DNA from: Halomonas litopenaei
GTDB taxonomy: Bacteria; Pseudomonadota; Gammaproteobacteria; Pseudomonadales; Halomonadaceae
NCBI RefSeq assembly: GCF_017303055.1
Contig: NZ_JAEKJT010000004.1
Location: 434,001-498,000 of the forward strand
Direction: 5' to 3'
DNA length: 64,000 bases
Position numbers and translations under genes: made by a program. The notes under the pieces were generated by a model, which did no database searches, was not told the DNA's origin, and worked only from the letters and a program-made list of their open reading frames with translations. Below are positions 1-12,125 of the stretch, in pieces (positions within the stretch are counted from its first letter, which is position 1; each line of letters starts with the position of its first letter).

Positions 1-7
1 TAAAGAA

Positions 8-29
8 GACCCTACCGGAAGGTAGGGTC
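8..29 (-). terminator. Terminator of the ast operon
   Basis: A perfect 9-bp stem (GACCCTACC with GGTAGGGTC) closes a 4-base loop. On the minus strand the stem is followed by a T-rich tail (TTCTTTA). It lies 63 bases past the astB stop codon, so transcription of the arginine operon probably ends here, before any astE could be reached. Confidence 0.75.
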
Positions 30-92
30 GAAACATGCGATCGATCTAGAGCAGCCAACAGTACACGCACGCTCATTTAAGCCGATCGCGTC

Positions 93-1448
93 TTAGCCGG
101 CTGCTCCCTGGAAGGGATACACCGGCCCCAGCTCAAGGAGGGAGGTCAGTTCGTCCAGAGCTGCCAACGTCTCTTCGGCAAGCCGTGGATCGGCCAGATC
201 CTCCGGGGCCAGCCGCTCGCGGTAGTGGCGCTTGACCCAGGCCACCAGGTCTTCGTACAACGCATCGTCGAGCAGCACGCGACCGGTCAGCGCTGCACGC
301 TCGGCTTGGCTCAGCACAACGCGCAACCTCAAGCACGCAGGACCTCCGCCATTGCGCATGCTCTGCTTGACGTCCTTGACCACCACTTCACTGATGGGGT
401 TGTTGCCCGCCAGCAGATGATCCTGGATGCAGCGCCATACCGCTTCCCGCTCCTGGCATTCGCCTGGCACGACCAGGGTCATGCTGCCATCGTCGTTGGA
501 CAGCAGCTGGGAATTGAACAGATACGACGCGACGGCATCTTCCAGGCTAACCGCCTCCAGCGGTACACGCACGGGAATCAAGGGCGTCGACATCTTGTCA
601 CGCAGCGCGTCCAGGGTGCCCTGTTCGTCACGGAACGCCAGCTCGTGGTACAGCAGCACCGGGCCATTGCCCACGGCAATCACATCATTGTGAAAGACCC
701 CTGCATCGATGGCATCAGGATGCTGCTGGGCATAGACCACCTGATGGTCGCCCAGCCCGTGCTGGCGGGCGATGGCCTGGCTAGCCTCCAGGGTCTGGCG
801 GGCAGGGAAGCGGCTGGGTTCGACCCCATCACCGCCAAAAGCCTGGCGCCCATACACGAACAGATGCACGCCCGGCTCGCCGTGTTCGCCACACAGCCTG
901 GTGTGATTGGCCGCCCCTTCATCGGAAAACGCCGGGGTCGCCGGCAGTACCGGGTGATGGGCAAAGCGGGTCGGGTCGGCGAAGATCGCGGCCAGCACCC
1001 GTGCGGTGGTTTCCGGCTCCAGAAAGCGATGGAAGCTGGACTGCAGATTGGCCGGGGTAAAGTGCACGCGCCCATCCGCAGCGTCACCGCTGGGGGTCAC
1101 CGTACCGGCGTTGGCCGTCCACATGCTGGAGGCAGAGCAGACCGCGCGCAGCAATTGCGGGGCCTGTTCCGCCGCCTGGGCCAGCACCTCGGCGTTGTCA
1201 CCGGTGAACCCCAGCGAGCGCAGCGCGCCCAGGTCCGGGCGCTGCTGCGGCGGCAATACGCCCTGGGCGTAGCCAGCGTCTTTCAGGGCCTTCATCTTGG
1301 CCAGGCCCTGCAGCGCTGCCTCACGGGGGTTGGACACCAGGCCCCCGTGGGACATGGACGCCACATTGCCGTGGGCCAGGCCGGAATAGTTATGGGTCGG
1401 GCCGACGAGGCCGTCAAAGTTGACCTCGACCACGTCTTGTTGACTCAT
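93..1448 (-). CDS. astB: N-succinylarginine dihydrolase AstB
   Basis: Second enzyme of the arginine succinyltransferase (AST) pathway. It hydrolyses N2-succinylarginine to succinylornithine, releasing two NH3 and CO2, in the cytoplasm. The protein has 451 residues, close to the usual length, and opens with the family signature [14 protein letters not shown]. Candidate catalytic residues of this amidinotransferase-fold enzyme are visible: Glu in SDEGAANH, His in [10 protein letters not shown] and Cys in GGGPACLRL. The ATG at 1448 gives a family-like N-terminus; an in-frame GTG at 1457 overlaps the astD stop (GTGA) and is a plausible alternative that would add three residues. It is the last gene of the operon and is followed by a terminator. 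Confidence 0.95.
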   Translation of the reverse strand: MSQQDVVEVNFDGLVGPTHNYSGLAHGNVASMSHGGLVSNPREAALQGLAKMKALKDAGYAQGVLPPQQRPDLGALRSLGFTGDNAEVLAQAAEQAPQLLRAVCSASSMWTANAGTVTPSGDAADGRVHFTPANLQSSFHRFLEPETTARVLAAIFADPTRFAHHPVLPATPAFSDEGAANHTRLCGEHGEPGVHLFVYGRQAFGGDGVEPSRFPARQTLEASQAIARQHGLGDHQVVYAQQHPDAIDAGVFHNDVIAVGNGPVLLYHELAFRDEQGTLDALRDKMSTPLIPVRVPLEAVSLEDAVASYLFNSQLLSNDDGSMTLVVPGECQEREAVWRCIQDHLLAGNNPISEVVVKDVKQSMRNGGGPACLRLRVVLSQAERAALTGRVLLDDALYEDLVAWVKRHYRERLAPEDLADPRLAEETLAALDELTSLLELGPVYPFQGAAG

Positions 1449-1453
1449 ATCCT

Positions 1454-3965
<2,512 letters not shown>

Positions 3966-3966
<1 letters not shown>

Positions 3967-5036
3967 TACAGCTCTCCCTCGTCATATCCCGGGTCGAGGC
4001 CATCAGCCGACAGCGCCAGGGGCGCGGCCAGCACCGCACGACCTTCTTCGACCCCCAGCAGCTCGGCATGGGCCGGTGACAGCATCAGCTGACCTGTGGG
4101 GGACAGCGCGTAGCGGGCCACCGTGCAGCAGAAGCCATCCAGGCGCTGATTGGCCACCATGGCCGGCTCGGCGTCGGGAAGGGTGTGCTCGGGACGAATG
4201 CGCACCGGGTGCCAGGCCGCGCGCCGAAAACTCTCCAGCCGAGCACGATCGCCCTTGATCACGGGACCTGCATCGAACAGGTCCACATGGCGGGAGCGCA
4301 GGAAACCTTCAGCCAGCATTTCCTCGAGCGCGTCTTCATGGGCAGGATGCTCGCGACCGATGGCCGCGCGAGCCTTGGGCGTCAGCATGGCCAGGTAAAG
4401 CGGGAACTGGGGCATCACCTCAGCGATGAAGCTCTTGGAGCGCACGCCGGCGATGTAGTTGATTTCGTGATAGTCACGCACGAAAAAATGACGGCCCACG
4501 CTGTTCCAGAACGGCGACGCACCGTCCTCGTCCAGATAGCCGGGGAAGGCCATCGCCAGCACGTCGGCGAACCGCTCCGGGTACTGGGCAATGAACATCA
4601 GCCTGGCACGCCGGAGCAGGCTCTCCGCACTGGTGCCCTTGTAGCGCGGGTCCAGCGACAGGGCACACAGCAGGCTGGCATCGGACACTTCGTGGGACAG
4701 CGCCAAGGTCTGCACCTCACGCCTCACATTGAGCTGCTGCGAGGCGTGAATCAGCGTCTCCTGGCGATAGGTGTAATAGGCCTCGTTAGCGCCGGCCAGG
4801 GCACGAATGGTGGCCGTGCCCACGACGTCGCCACGTTCCTGGTCTTCGAGTACGAAGGTGTAGTGCTCGTCTCCCGGCACTTCGACCTCCGACGCGAAGG
4901 CCCGCTGGGAGCGCGCAATGCGCTCCTCAAGACGATCGCGGTGGGCCGGCAGATTGGTCAGGCGCGGCTGGGCACTGCCTGCCAGACGCTCCAGCGCCGG
5001 CAGGTCACCAGGCCGCACAGGGCGAACAGCCAACAT
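3966..5036 (-). CDS. astA: Arginine N-succinyltransferase, alpha subunit (AruF-like)
   Basis: First of the paired arginine succinyltransferase subunits, paralogous to the downstream gene and sharing the pattern VRPVRPGDLPALERLA...LTNLPAH. The start at 5036 (MLAVRPVRP, 356 residues) is set by an AGGAGGG SD six bases upstream; a longer reading frame to 5102 adds 22 residues with no family match and no SD. It lies 62 bases downstream of astC. Two subunits instead of the single AstA of Escherichia coli is the Pseudomonas/Halomonas arrangement. Confidence 0.92.
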
Positions 5037-5098
5037 GGGATGCCCTCCTGTCGCAGCTTGCTCAAGATCCGATGACATAGTCTGTGGCAGGGGCCTGC

Positions 5099-6588
<1,490 letters not shown>

Positions 6589-7245
6589 ATGATCAACACC
6601 ACTCGCTGGAATCGTTGGCGCTACTCGCTGTATGCGCCTGTGTATGACGTGGTCGCCGAAAGAGCCTTTCGCCGGCCGCGCCGTCAGGCACTGGCCCAGG
6701 TGCGCTGGCAATCCGGCATGCGGGTATTGCTGGTGGGAGCGGGCACCGGGCTCGACCTGCCGTGGCTACCACGAGATATCGAGGTGCACGCCAGTGACCT
6801 GTGCCCCGCCATGGTCAAGCGACTCAAGGTCAGGGCCAATCACCTTGGGGTGGATGTGGAAGCACGAGCAATGGACGCCGAGCAGCTGGATTACCCGGAT
6901 GGCTATTTCGATGTGGTGGTGATGCATCTGATTCTGGCGGTCATGCCGCAACCGGACAGGGGGCTGGCCGAGGCCTATCGCGTGCTGGCCGGCGATGGAC
7001 AGCTGTGCATCATGGACAAGTTCCAGGACGACGAGCGGCCTTCCGGGGTGCTGCGACGCAGCCTCAACCTGGCGACCACGACCATCGCCACCGATATTAC
7101 CCGCCAGGCCACACCTCTGCTGACAAAGGCAGGCTTCGTCATTGAACAGGACACTGCGGTACTGATGGGCAAGGTATTTCGCGCCCTGCTGGCCTGCAAG
7201 GCGCCACCCACATCATCAACAGACCCGGCAGGCGTCCTGCGCTGA
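6589..7245 (+). CDS. Class I SAM-dependent methyltransferase
   Basis: Rossmann-fold methyltransferase of 218 residues. The SAM-binding motif I is VLLVGAGTGLDL at about residues 46-57, followed by the acidic HASDLCPAMV and the motif IV region YFDVVVMHLIL. The pattern YSLYAPVYDVVAERAFRRPRR before motif I resembles UbiE/phospholipid N-methyltransferase-like enzymes, but the substrate cannot be read from sequence. No strong SD is visible. The last 30 bases overlap the end of the convergent regulator gene. Confidence 0.82.
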   Translation: MINTTRWNRWRYSLYAPVYDVVAERAFRRPRRQALAQVRWQSGMRVLLVGAGTGLDLPWLPRDIEVHASDLCPAMVKRLKVRANHLGVDVEARAMDAEQLDYPDGYFDVVVMHLILAVMPQPDRGLAEAYRVLAGDGQLCIMDKFQDDERPSGVLRRSLNLATTTIATDITRQATPLLTKAGFVIEQDTAVLMGKVFRALLACKAPPTSSTDPAGVLR

Positions 7246-8220
7246 GCTGTCACGCTGCCGTTGACGGCGCCACTGCGCCGGCGTACCCGCTTCGAAGCGC
7301 TGCCATAGGCGCCTGAGCTGGTATTCGTCCGACACGCCCACCTTTTCGGCAATGGCTGCGAGGCTAAGCGATGATTCCTGCATCAGCTGGCGGGCCAGCT
7401 GAAGGCGAATTCTGGCCAGATAGTCCAGTGCGCTCATGCCGGTCAGCTCGACGAAGCGGCGCCGCAGGTGGCGCTCTCCCATGGCGGACTCCCTGGCCAT
7501 AAGCGACATGGACCATGTATCAGCCGGGGCAGCAGCGATGCGATCCTGAAGCCGGTGGATACGCTGATCGACATGATTTCTCCCCGTCAGCCACACACCA
7601 AGCTGGGGTTCCTGGCCGCTACGACGAAGATACAGCACCATATCCCTCGCCACCGTTACCACGATGTCGTGTCCGACGACTCGCGTCAGCCAATGCAACA
7701 TCGTATCAATCCCGGTGGAAATGCCAGCGCTGGTAAACAGCCCACGGTCCTCGGTGAATATGCAGTCCTGCTGAACGAGAGCCCTGGGTGCCAGACACCG
7801 CAGTCTGTCGAGGAGTTGATGATGGGTGGTACAACGGCGGCCATCCAGCAAGCCTGCCTGGGCCAACAGTAGCGTACCCGAACACACGCTCATCACGGCA
7901 CGAGCCTGGGGCGCCACTGACCGCAGCCACCGCACCACCTCATCCTGAGCATCGGCTTCCATGGCGGCGCGATACTGGCCAGGCACCAACAGCAAGTGGC
8001 AATCCCCCAGGGAGTCGGGCAACGGCGCTATACCCGACAACGATAGCGGCCCCATCCAGTCAAACTGAGAACGGGGCCCAATGAAGTCGATCTCAAAGGG
8101 TTGCCTGATCGATGCACTGCGTAACACCTGCCATGGCCCCACGAGGTCGAGGGGCACCATCCCGGGTACCAACACGATACTCACTCGAAGGGGGCCATCA
8201 CCGGCGGCACGAGTTTCCAT
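7216..8220 (-). CDS. GlxA-type AraC family transcriptional regulator
   Basis: Two-domain regulator of 334 residues. The N-terminal half is a DJ-1/PfpI-like glutaminase-fold domain (VSIVLVPGMVPLDLVGPWQV; the nucleophile-elbow region AVMSVCSGTLLLAQAGLLDG retains a Cys). The C-terminal half has the AraC double helix-turn-helix (SAMGERHLRRRFVELTG, then LAAIAEKVGVSDEYQLRRLW). Two adjacent ATG codons (8223 and 8220) follow AAGGAGA; 8220 has the better spacing. It sits 58 bases downstream of an isochorismatase-family gene on the same strand, a frequent pairing that suggests it controls that gene. Its 3' end overlaps the methyltransferase gene by 30 bases. Confidence 0.85.
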   Translation of the reverse strand: METRAAGDGPLRVSIVLVPGMVPLDLVGPWQVLRSASIRQPFEIDFIGPRSQFDWMGPLSLSGIAPLPDSLGDCHLLLVPGQYRAAMEADAQDEVVRWLRSVAPQARAVMSVCSGTLLLAQAGLLDGRRCTTHHQLLDRLRCLAPRALVQQDCIFTEDRGLFTSAGISTGIDTMLHWLTRVVGHDIVVTVARDMVLYLRRSGQEPQLGVWLTGRNHVDQRIHRLQDRIAAAPADTWSMSLMARESAMGERHLRRRFVELTGMSALDYLARIRLQLARQLMQESSLSLAAIAEKVGVSDEYQLRRLWQRFEAGTPAQWRRQRQRDSSAQDACRVC

Positions 8221-8278
8221 CATTCTCCTTGGCACCCCACCCCTCTTGTCATATGGCTCGTTCACAGAGGGCCGCTGG

Positions 8279-8833
8279 TCAGGCCAGCTCACAGCGCTCA
8301 TTGTGCAAGGCACTTACCGGCACCACACGGGCAAAGCGCCCATCCAATACCAGTTCCGTGCGCTCACGGATCTCTGCTGCGGAGAACACTCGTCCTGCTC
8401 GAGACATCGAGAACGTCAGCGTCGCCTCGGCGACGAACACCACATCATACCCGAGATCAGACCCCACTCGAGCCGTCGTCTCGCAGCACTGCTCGGTACG
8501 GATGCCACTGATCCAGAGCGTCGTGATTCCCCGCCCACGAAGCCAGCGGTCCAGTCCGGTATCGGTAAACGCGTTGTGCGCGGTCTTGTAAAACGTGGCG
8601 TCCGCAGGATCATCAAAGCCCGGCAAAGGTTTGACGAACCCCTGATCTGGATCGAAGGCTCCACCGCTCCCGGGTGCGAGATGGAAGATTCTTACGAGGG
8701 GTATGCCTGATGCCTTGGCCAGGTCGATCAATTCGCGCTGGGCGTCAGGCCAGCGCCCCAGTTCTTGCGGGTTCCAGTAAGGACGCTGGGGAAAAGACGC
8801 TTGAACATCAATAAGCAGTAGTGCAGATGACAT
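8279..8833 (-). CDS. Isochorismatase-family cysteine hydrolase
   Basis: Alpha/beta hydrolase of the isochorismatase/nicotinamidase superfamily, 184 residues. The catalytic triad is visible: Asp9 (LLLIDVQASF), Lys83 (FYKTAHNAF) and Cys116 (GIRTEQCCETT). The start at 8833 is chosen for AGGAG seven bases upstream; the frame continues upstream without family similarity. The substrate is unknown; family members hydrolyse isochorismate, nicotinamide, N-carbamoyl compounds and similar amides. It is the first gene of a probable two-gene operon with the GlxA-type regulator. Confidence 0.87.
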   Translation of the reverse strand: MSSALLLIDVQASFPQRPYWNPQELGRWPDAQRELIDLAKASGIPLVRIFHLAPGSGGAFDPDQGFVKPLPGFDDPADATFYKTAHNAFTDTGLDRWLRGRGITTLWISGIRTEQCCETTARVGSDLGYDVVFVAEATLTFSMSRAGRVFSAAEIRERTELVLDGRFARVVPVSALHNERCELA

Positions 8834-9030
8834 GGAAAGACTCCTGGTCCGCAGAATGGGAGAAAGCAATGGGTGTACAGCTACGATAAGTGGCCCCATC
8901 CACGGACCGAAGTGCCAAAGCGGTCACACCGGTGGCAAATTCGGACATGATCATCAACGCCCACCACCACTACGGCTACCCGCCCCTGCGCACCAACCTA
9001 TAGAGCGCTAATCTATGCGGCACTCACTAA
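8834..9030. other. Intergenic region upstream of the isochorismatase-family gene
   Basis: About 200 bases with no open frame that looks coding. It must contain the promoter of the isochorismatase-like gene (minus strand). I see no convincing operator. Confidence 0.4.
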
Positions 9031-9034
9031 CAAA

Positions 9035-9062
9035 AAAGGCCCACCCATAAAGGTGAGCCTTT
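9035..9062 (-). terminator. Terminator after the first coiled-coil miniprotein gene
   Basis: An 11-bp stem (one G-T wobble on the minus strand) with a 6-base loop, followed on the minus strand by a run of six T. It is a canonical intrinsic terminator 41 bases past the stop codon of the small gene at 9104-9328. Confidence 0.85.
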
Positions 9063-9103
9063 GTCATCACGTCATGCCACCAACCGCTGGCACTGCGACG
9101 ATG

Positions 9104-9328
9104 TTACATATTGGCTTCCTGGAAAGCCTCGACGGTCTCTTGCAGCAGTGCCTTCAGATCGGCAACTTCCTGCTCCAATGCGGCTATTTTTTGCTCCTGC
9201 TGCGTGGCTTCGGACTGCTGCTGAATCGCCTGCATGCGCTGCTGCAGCGTATCGGAATCCATCGCCTGCGCTGAACCCACTGCCATCATGGAGGCCAGGA
9301 GTGCAGCTGCCATCATTTTGATCTTCAT
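9104..9328 (-). CDS. Small secreted coiled-coil protein
   Basis: A 74-residue protein with a classical signal peptide (MKIKMMAAALLASMMAVGSAQA, cut near residue 22) and a mature part of about 52 residues rich in Gln, Glu, Ala and Leu with heptad spacing (IAALEQEVADLKALL). It has no lipobox Cys and no C-terminal Lys, so it is not Lpp; a soluble periplasmic or secreted helical bundle is the simplest reading. The ATG at 9328 has GAGGAG six bases upstream. It is a close paralogue of the gene at 9812-10033. Function unknown. Confidence 0.8.
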   Translation of the reverse strand: MKIKMMAAALLASMMAVGSAQAMDSDTLQQRMQAIQQQSEATQQEQKIAALEQEVADLKALLQETVEAFQEANM

Positions 9329-9673
9329 GTCTTTCTCCTCGTCTTTGTCGAACGTCCTTCGACCTGGTTCCCTGTCCATTACCCATGAAGGCCGGTGGGC
9401 ACTGCTGCAAGGCAATGGTAGGACATCGTCTTGATGATTAGCGGAGCAACGTGACCTGCAGGGCGTATCCTTAGGGCGAGACAGGAAGGGAATGCCAACC
9501 ACCCCGTCACGTCCAAGACACTCACCCTTCACGAAGCCCAATGAAAAACAGTGTTCAAAAACTCGTTGAGTCAATCTAATAGGGGGATATTACAGTTAGC
9601 AACCTGTGTTTATTCGAAAGACTAAAAAAGCACAATTCTTGGACTTTATGGGACATTCCCACGTCGACACAGT

Positions 9674-9717
9674 CCCGTCTGACGTATGAAAACACCTAAT
9701 ACCCGTCTGACGTATGA
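9674..9717. repeat. Pair of 16-bp direct repeats
   Basis: CCCGTCTGACGTATGA occurs exactly at 9674-9689 and again at 9702-9717, 28 bases apart. The pair lies between the two miniprotein genes, upstream of the first on the minus strand, and could be a duplicated operator or a short tandem duplication. Confidence 0.7.
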
Positions 9718-9749
9718 TGCTGTCCAGTGCCGGCAAACCAATGGCTTAC

Positions 9750-9797
9750 CAGCGCTGCAGGCCGCAGCTGATCTCGTGCTGCAAACCTGCGGCGCTG
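9750..9797 (-). terminator. Hairpin after the second miniprotein gene
   Basis: Arms of 12 bases (CAGCGCTGCAGG with CCTGCGGCGCTG, one wobble) enclose a 24-base loop with its own internal pairing, 14 bases past the stop of the gene at 9812. It lacks a T-run, so terminator function is tentative. Confidence 0.45.
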
Positions 9798-9811
9798 ACC
9801 ATCATGCAGGA

Positions 9812-10033
9812 TTACTGGGACTCATTGAGACTGTCTACGGTCATCTGAAGAAGGTCCTTCAGCTCTGCCACTTCCTGTTCAAGCGCTTCGACTTTCTGCT
9901 CGTCGGAGGCCGCCTCACTGCGCTGTTCAATTTCCTGCATGCGCTTCTGCAGGGTCGCTGAGTCCATGGCAAAGGCGCTACCCGCGGCCAGCACAGACAC
10001 CATCATGACAGCAAAGATCATCTTGGTTTTCAT
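9812..10033 (-). CDS. Small secreted coiled-coil protein, paralogue
   Basis: A 73-residue paralogue of the 9104-9328 protein: signal peptide MKTKMIFAVMMVSVLAAGSAFA, then a helical mature part with the same heptad core (VEALEQEVAELKDLL). The two mature parts agree at roughly 32 of 51 positions, and the leader regions, including the GAGGAG SD, are nearly the same, so this is a tandem duplication. No lipobox and no known domain recognised. Confidence 0.8.
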   Translation of the reverse strand: MKTKMIFAVMMVSVLAAGSAFAMDSATLQKRMQEIEQRSEAASDEQKVEALEQEVAELKDLLQMTVDSLNESQ

Positions 10034-10263
10034 GTCACTCTCCTCGACTTTCCTATTGTGGCCGACCGCAGAAGTCTGGCCTATTGAGGGATCCACCTCT
10101 GTGGGGGATCCTATGCTTGCCTATCGTTGACTTGTCTTCCCCTGCAAATTCAGCAAAGAAGAGACAAGCTACTGGTGCAATATGCTGCTTCAGCGCATTT
10201 GCCAACTGGGTGTCTACATCCATCCGCGCCCACCTCAGTTCACTTGTCGCTCATATCCTTTCA

Positions 10264-10343
10264 TCCCGATCCGCTTTCGCCCCGATCCGCTTTCGCCCCG
10301 GTCCGCTTTTATCCCGGTCCACTTTCATCCAGGTCCACTTTCA
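10264..10343. repeat. Five tandem copies of a 16-bp unit
   Basis: Five contiguous 16-bp units start at 10264, 10280, 10296, 10312 and 10328, drifting from TCCCGATCCGCTTTCG to TCCAGGTCCACTTTCA. Unit length is not a multiple of three, so the array is not coding. The graded divergence suggests slippage followed by point mutation. Confidence 0.85.
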
Positions 10344-10667
10344 CCCCATTTGGCGGATGCTCGATATACGTTCTTATGATTTTCCAGCAAACAAAGTGCG
10401 AATCTACGACTCAAGAAAATAAACAAAAACATCACGTTATGAGCAGGAAGACCAGAAAAACTGACCGAATCTAAACGTAACATTTTGTTAACTGATAACA
10501 GAAAATCTAATTCGCATCTCACATATTGGCAATTGCAGATATGTTCATAAAATCATTTCGGCACAATTATTCTGTAAGATATTGAACATAGCGGCGTAAA
10601 AATATCTCGCATTACGTCGGCAGCTATGGTCTTTCCTTTCACGCATGGTGGACCCGCATGAAAGTCA

Positions 10668-10701
10668 TGCGCCAGCAGCACTGCTCGTTGCTGCTGGCGC
10701 A
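10668..10701 (-). terminator. Strong hairpin after the DUF417 gene
   Basis: A perfect 13-bp stem (TGCGCCAGCAGCA with TGCTGCTGGCGCA) with an 8-base loop, 10 bases beyond the DUF417 stop on the minus strand. The tail is only weakly T-rich (ACTTTCAT). Confidence 0.6.
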
Positions 10702-10711
10702 TCATCAGCCT

Positions 10712-11215
10712 TTATGCTGATTCAGCAATCAAGTGATCGTGTTTGGCACTCGCCTCTTCACTTACCGCCTTCCAGGCAGCCCCGGTGATGGCAAGGGAAG
10801 CCCCGAGAAGAACCAGGTCCTTCGCCAGAAATCCACCGAACAGCGATGGGAAGGCCAAGGTATCGCCCGACAGACTGCTGACATGCAAGACACCAGGGGT
10901 GGTCAGCAAGAACGTGCTGGTCGTCAGGAAGATGACGCTTGCAAGCGCTCCCCCCACCAAGCCAGCTTTCTTGGAGATGGGGTATGCCGCAACAAGAAAG
11001 CCAACGACAATTTCTGCCGTACCAATAGCCGCCGACACCTGATTGACACTCGCAATGCTGTACAACCAGGACATCAACGGAGAGCTGGCAACGATGCCCT
11101 GGATAGCGGCCGCTTCATCTGGGTGATACTTGAAGAAACCGATCCATAGAAGGATCGCGACCACACCGTACAGCGCAATATAGAAGCCAGCACGAGAAAG
11201 GGTATTGTGATTCAT
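10712..11215 (-). CDS. DUF417 family membrane protein (RclC/YkgB-like)
   Basis: A 167-residue inner membrane protein with about four hydrophobic helices. The stretches WIGFFKYHPDEAAAIQGIV, ASSPLMSWLYS and GGFLAKDLVLLGASL match the DUF417 family, which includes E. coli RclC of the reactive-chlorine resistance operon. No rclA, rclB or rclR neighbour is present, so the stress role is inferred from family only. The ATG at 11215 heads a single-gene unit ending in a hairpin. Confidence 0.8.
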   Translation of the reverse strand: MNHNTLSRAGFYIALYGVVAILLWIGFFKYHPDEAAAIQGIVASSPLMSWLYSIASVNQVSAAIGTAEIVVGFLVAAYPISKKAGLVGGALASVIFLTTSTFLLTTPGVLHVSSLSGDTLAFPSLFGGFLAKDLVLLGASLAITGAAWKAVSEEASAKHDHLIAESA

Positions 11216-12125
11216 GTCTCACTCTCCATCTTTACTTTTTTCGTCATTTTTTATGAATAGATGGCAGACGCATCCTCATCTTTCCTCTATTCATCTTCCG
11301 ATCTACTGCTACCACCTTCTGCCGAAACAGCCACCATCGCTTTCCATACACCGCATGATGTCCGGAGACACTCTCTGATCGAACGTCATCCTTTTGCTCA
11401 GCTTCTACTCAGCTATGGCTCCGGCACCTTGCTGTCTTTCCTCTCTGTGTACGATACATTCGATTTACTTACACTACTGTTGATAACTACGCTCATTCGA
11501 TTTTTCTGATCTGCATGAAGACGTGGTATGTCGCTCTGTGTCTCCATCACCTGACACCTTCTCTGCGTACTCTCCGCACGCTCTGTAGCCATATCATCAC
11601 GCCTCATGGTGAGGTCGCTTCTGTCGACTACATCACCGTTTCCTTACGTCACTTCATCCAAAGAACTTTGCCAAAACGAGCATGCAACATGTCTTCACCA
11701 TCCTTTCCCATCGATGCTGAACCTCGAGCAGCCAACACAAACAAGGAGGACGTGGGGACCTCAACCTCAACGTTGAGCTGACATGCTGTGGAAGCTGATG
11801 GTGGGGAGAAAGGCAATGACACGACAGACAGGCAGGGAGGGAGGAAGGGAGGCAAAGAGCCAGGGAGAAACGAAGAGAGGAAGCGCCGCGCCTACGAGAC
11901 GTAGACTGTCGCGCCCGGCTCACGTGAGCAGCCGGGGTAAACCGTGGTACCGAAACATGCCACCGCACATCGATTCCGCTCGATGTCGGCAACGCATTCA
12001 GCGTCGAACCCATACAGGTCGAACCCAGCAACGATGAGCGATGCAGGTCAAAAGGAGAGTGTTCAGGGAGCTATGCAGATACAGGGAAGGTGCGGTTAGC
12101 CCAATAAACCGTATCGGGCCAGTGA
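11216..12125. other. 900-base gene-free region of atypical composition
   Basis: No open frame here has an SD or recognisable protein. On the plus strand 11260-11700 is pyrimidine-rich and lower in GC than the neighbours; 11831-11880 is a purine tract with G-runs at 11835, 11839, 11847 and 11863. It may be remnant or foreign DNA, or hold an RNA gene I cannot recognise. Confidence 0.45.

Larger units (their letters stand above)
10034..10711. other. AT-richer gene-free region
   Basis: No reading frame here has a credible SD and codon pattern. It carries the promoter side of the miniprotein gene, a 16-bp tandem repeat (10264-10343), a markedly AT-rich stretch from about 10370 to 10610 and the hairpin at 10668-10701. 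Base composition differs from the surrounding GC-rich genes. Confidence 0.5.

Noticed and set aside
10264..10343. Repeat arrays as a CRISPR
   Set aside because: Units of 11-19 bp are directly abutting with no spacers, and no cas genes are present anywhere in the window.
11261..11509. 82-residue frame (plus) after the DUF417 gene
   Set aside because: No SD and a Ser/Leu/Thr-rich translation typical of pyrimidine-rich non-coding DNA.
11413..11607. 64-residue hydrophilic frame (minus) in the low-GC gap
   Set aside because: No SD, no hydrophobic core, and its charged composition follows from the strand-biased base content.
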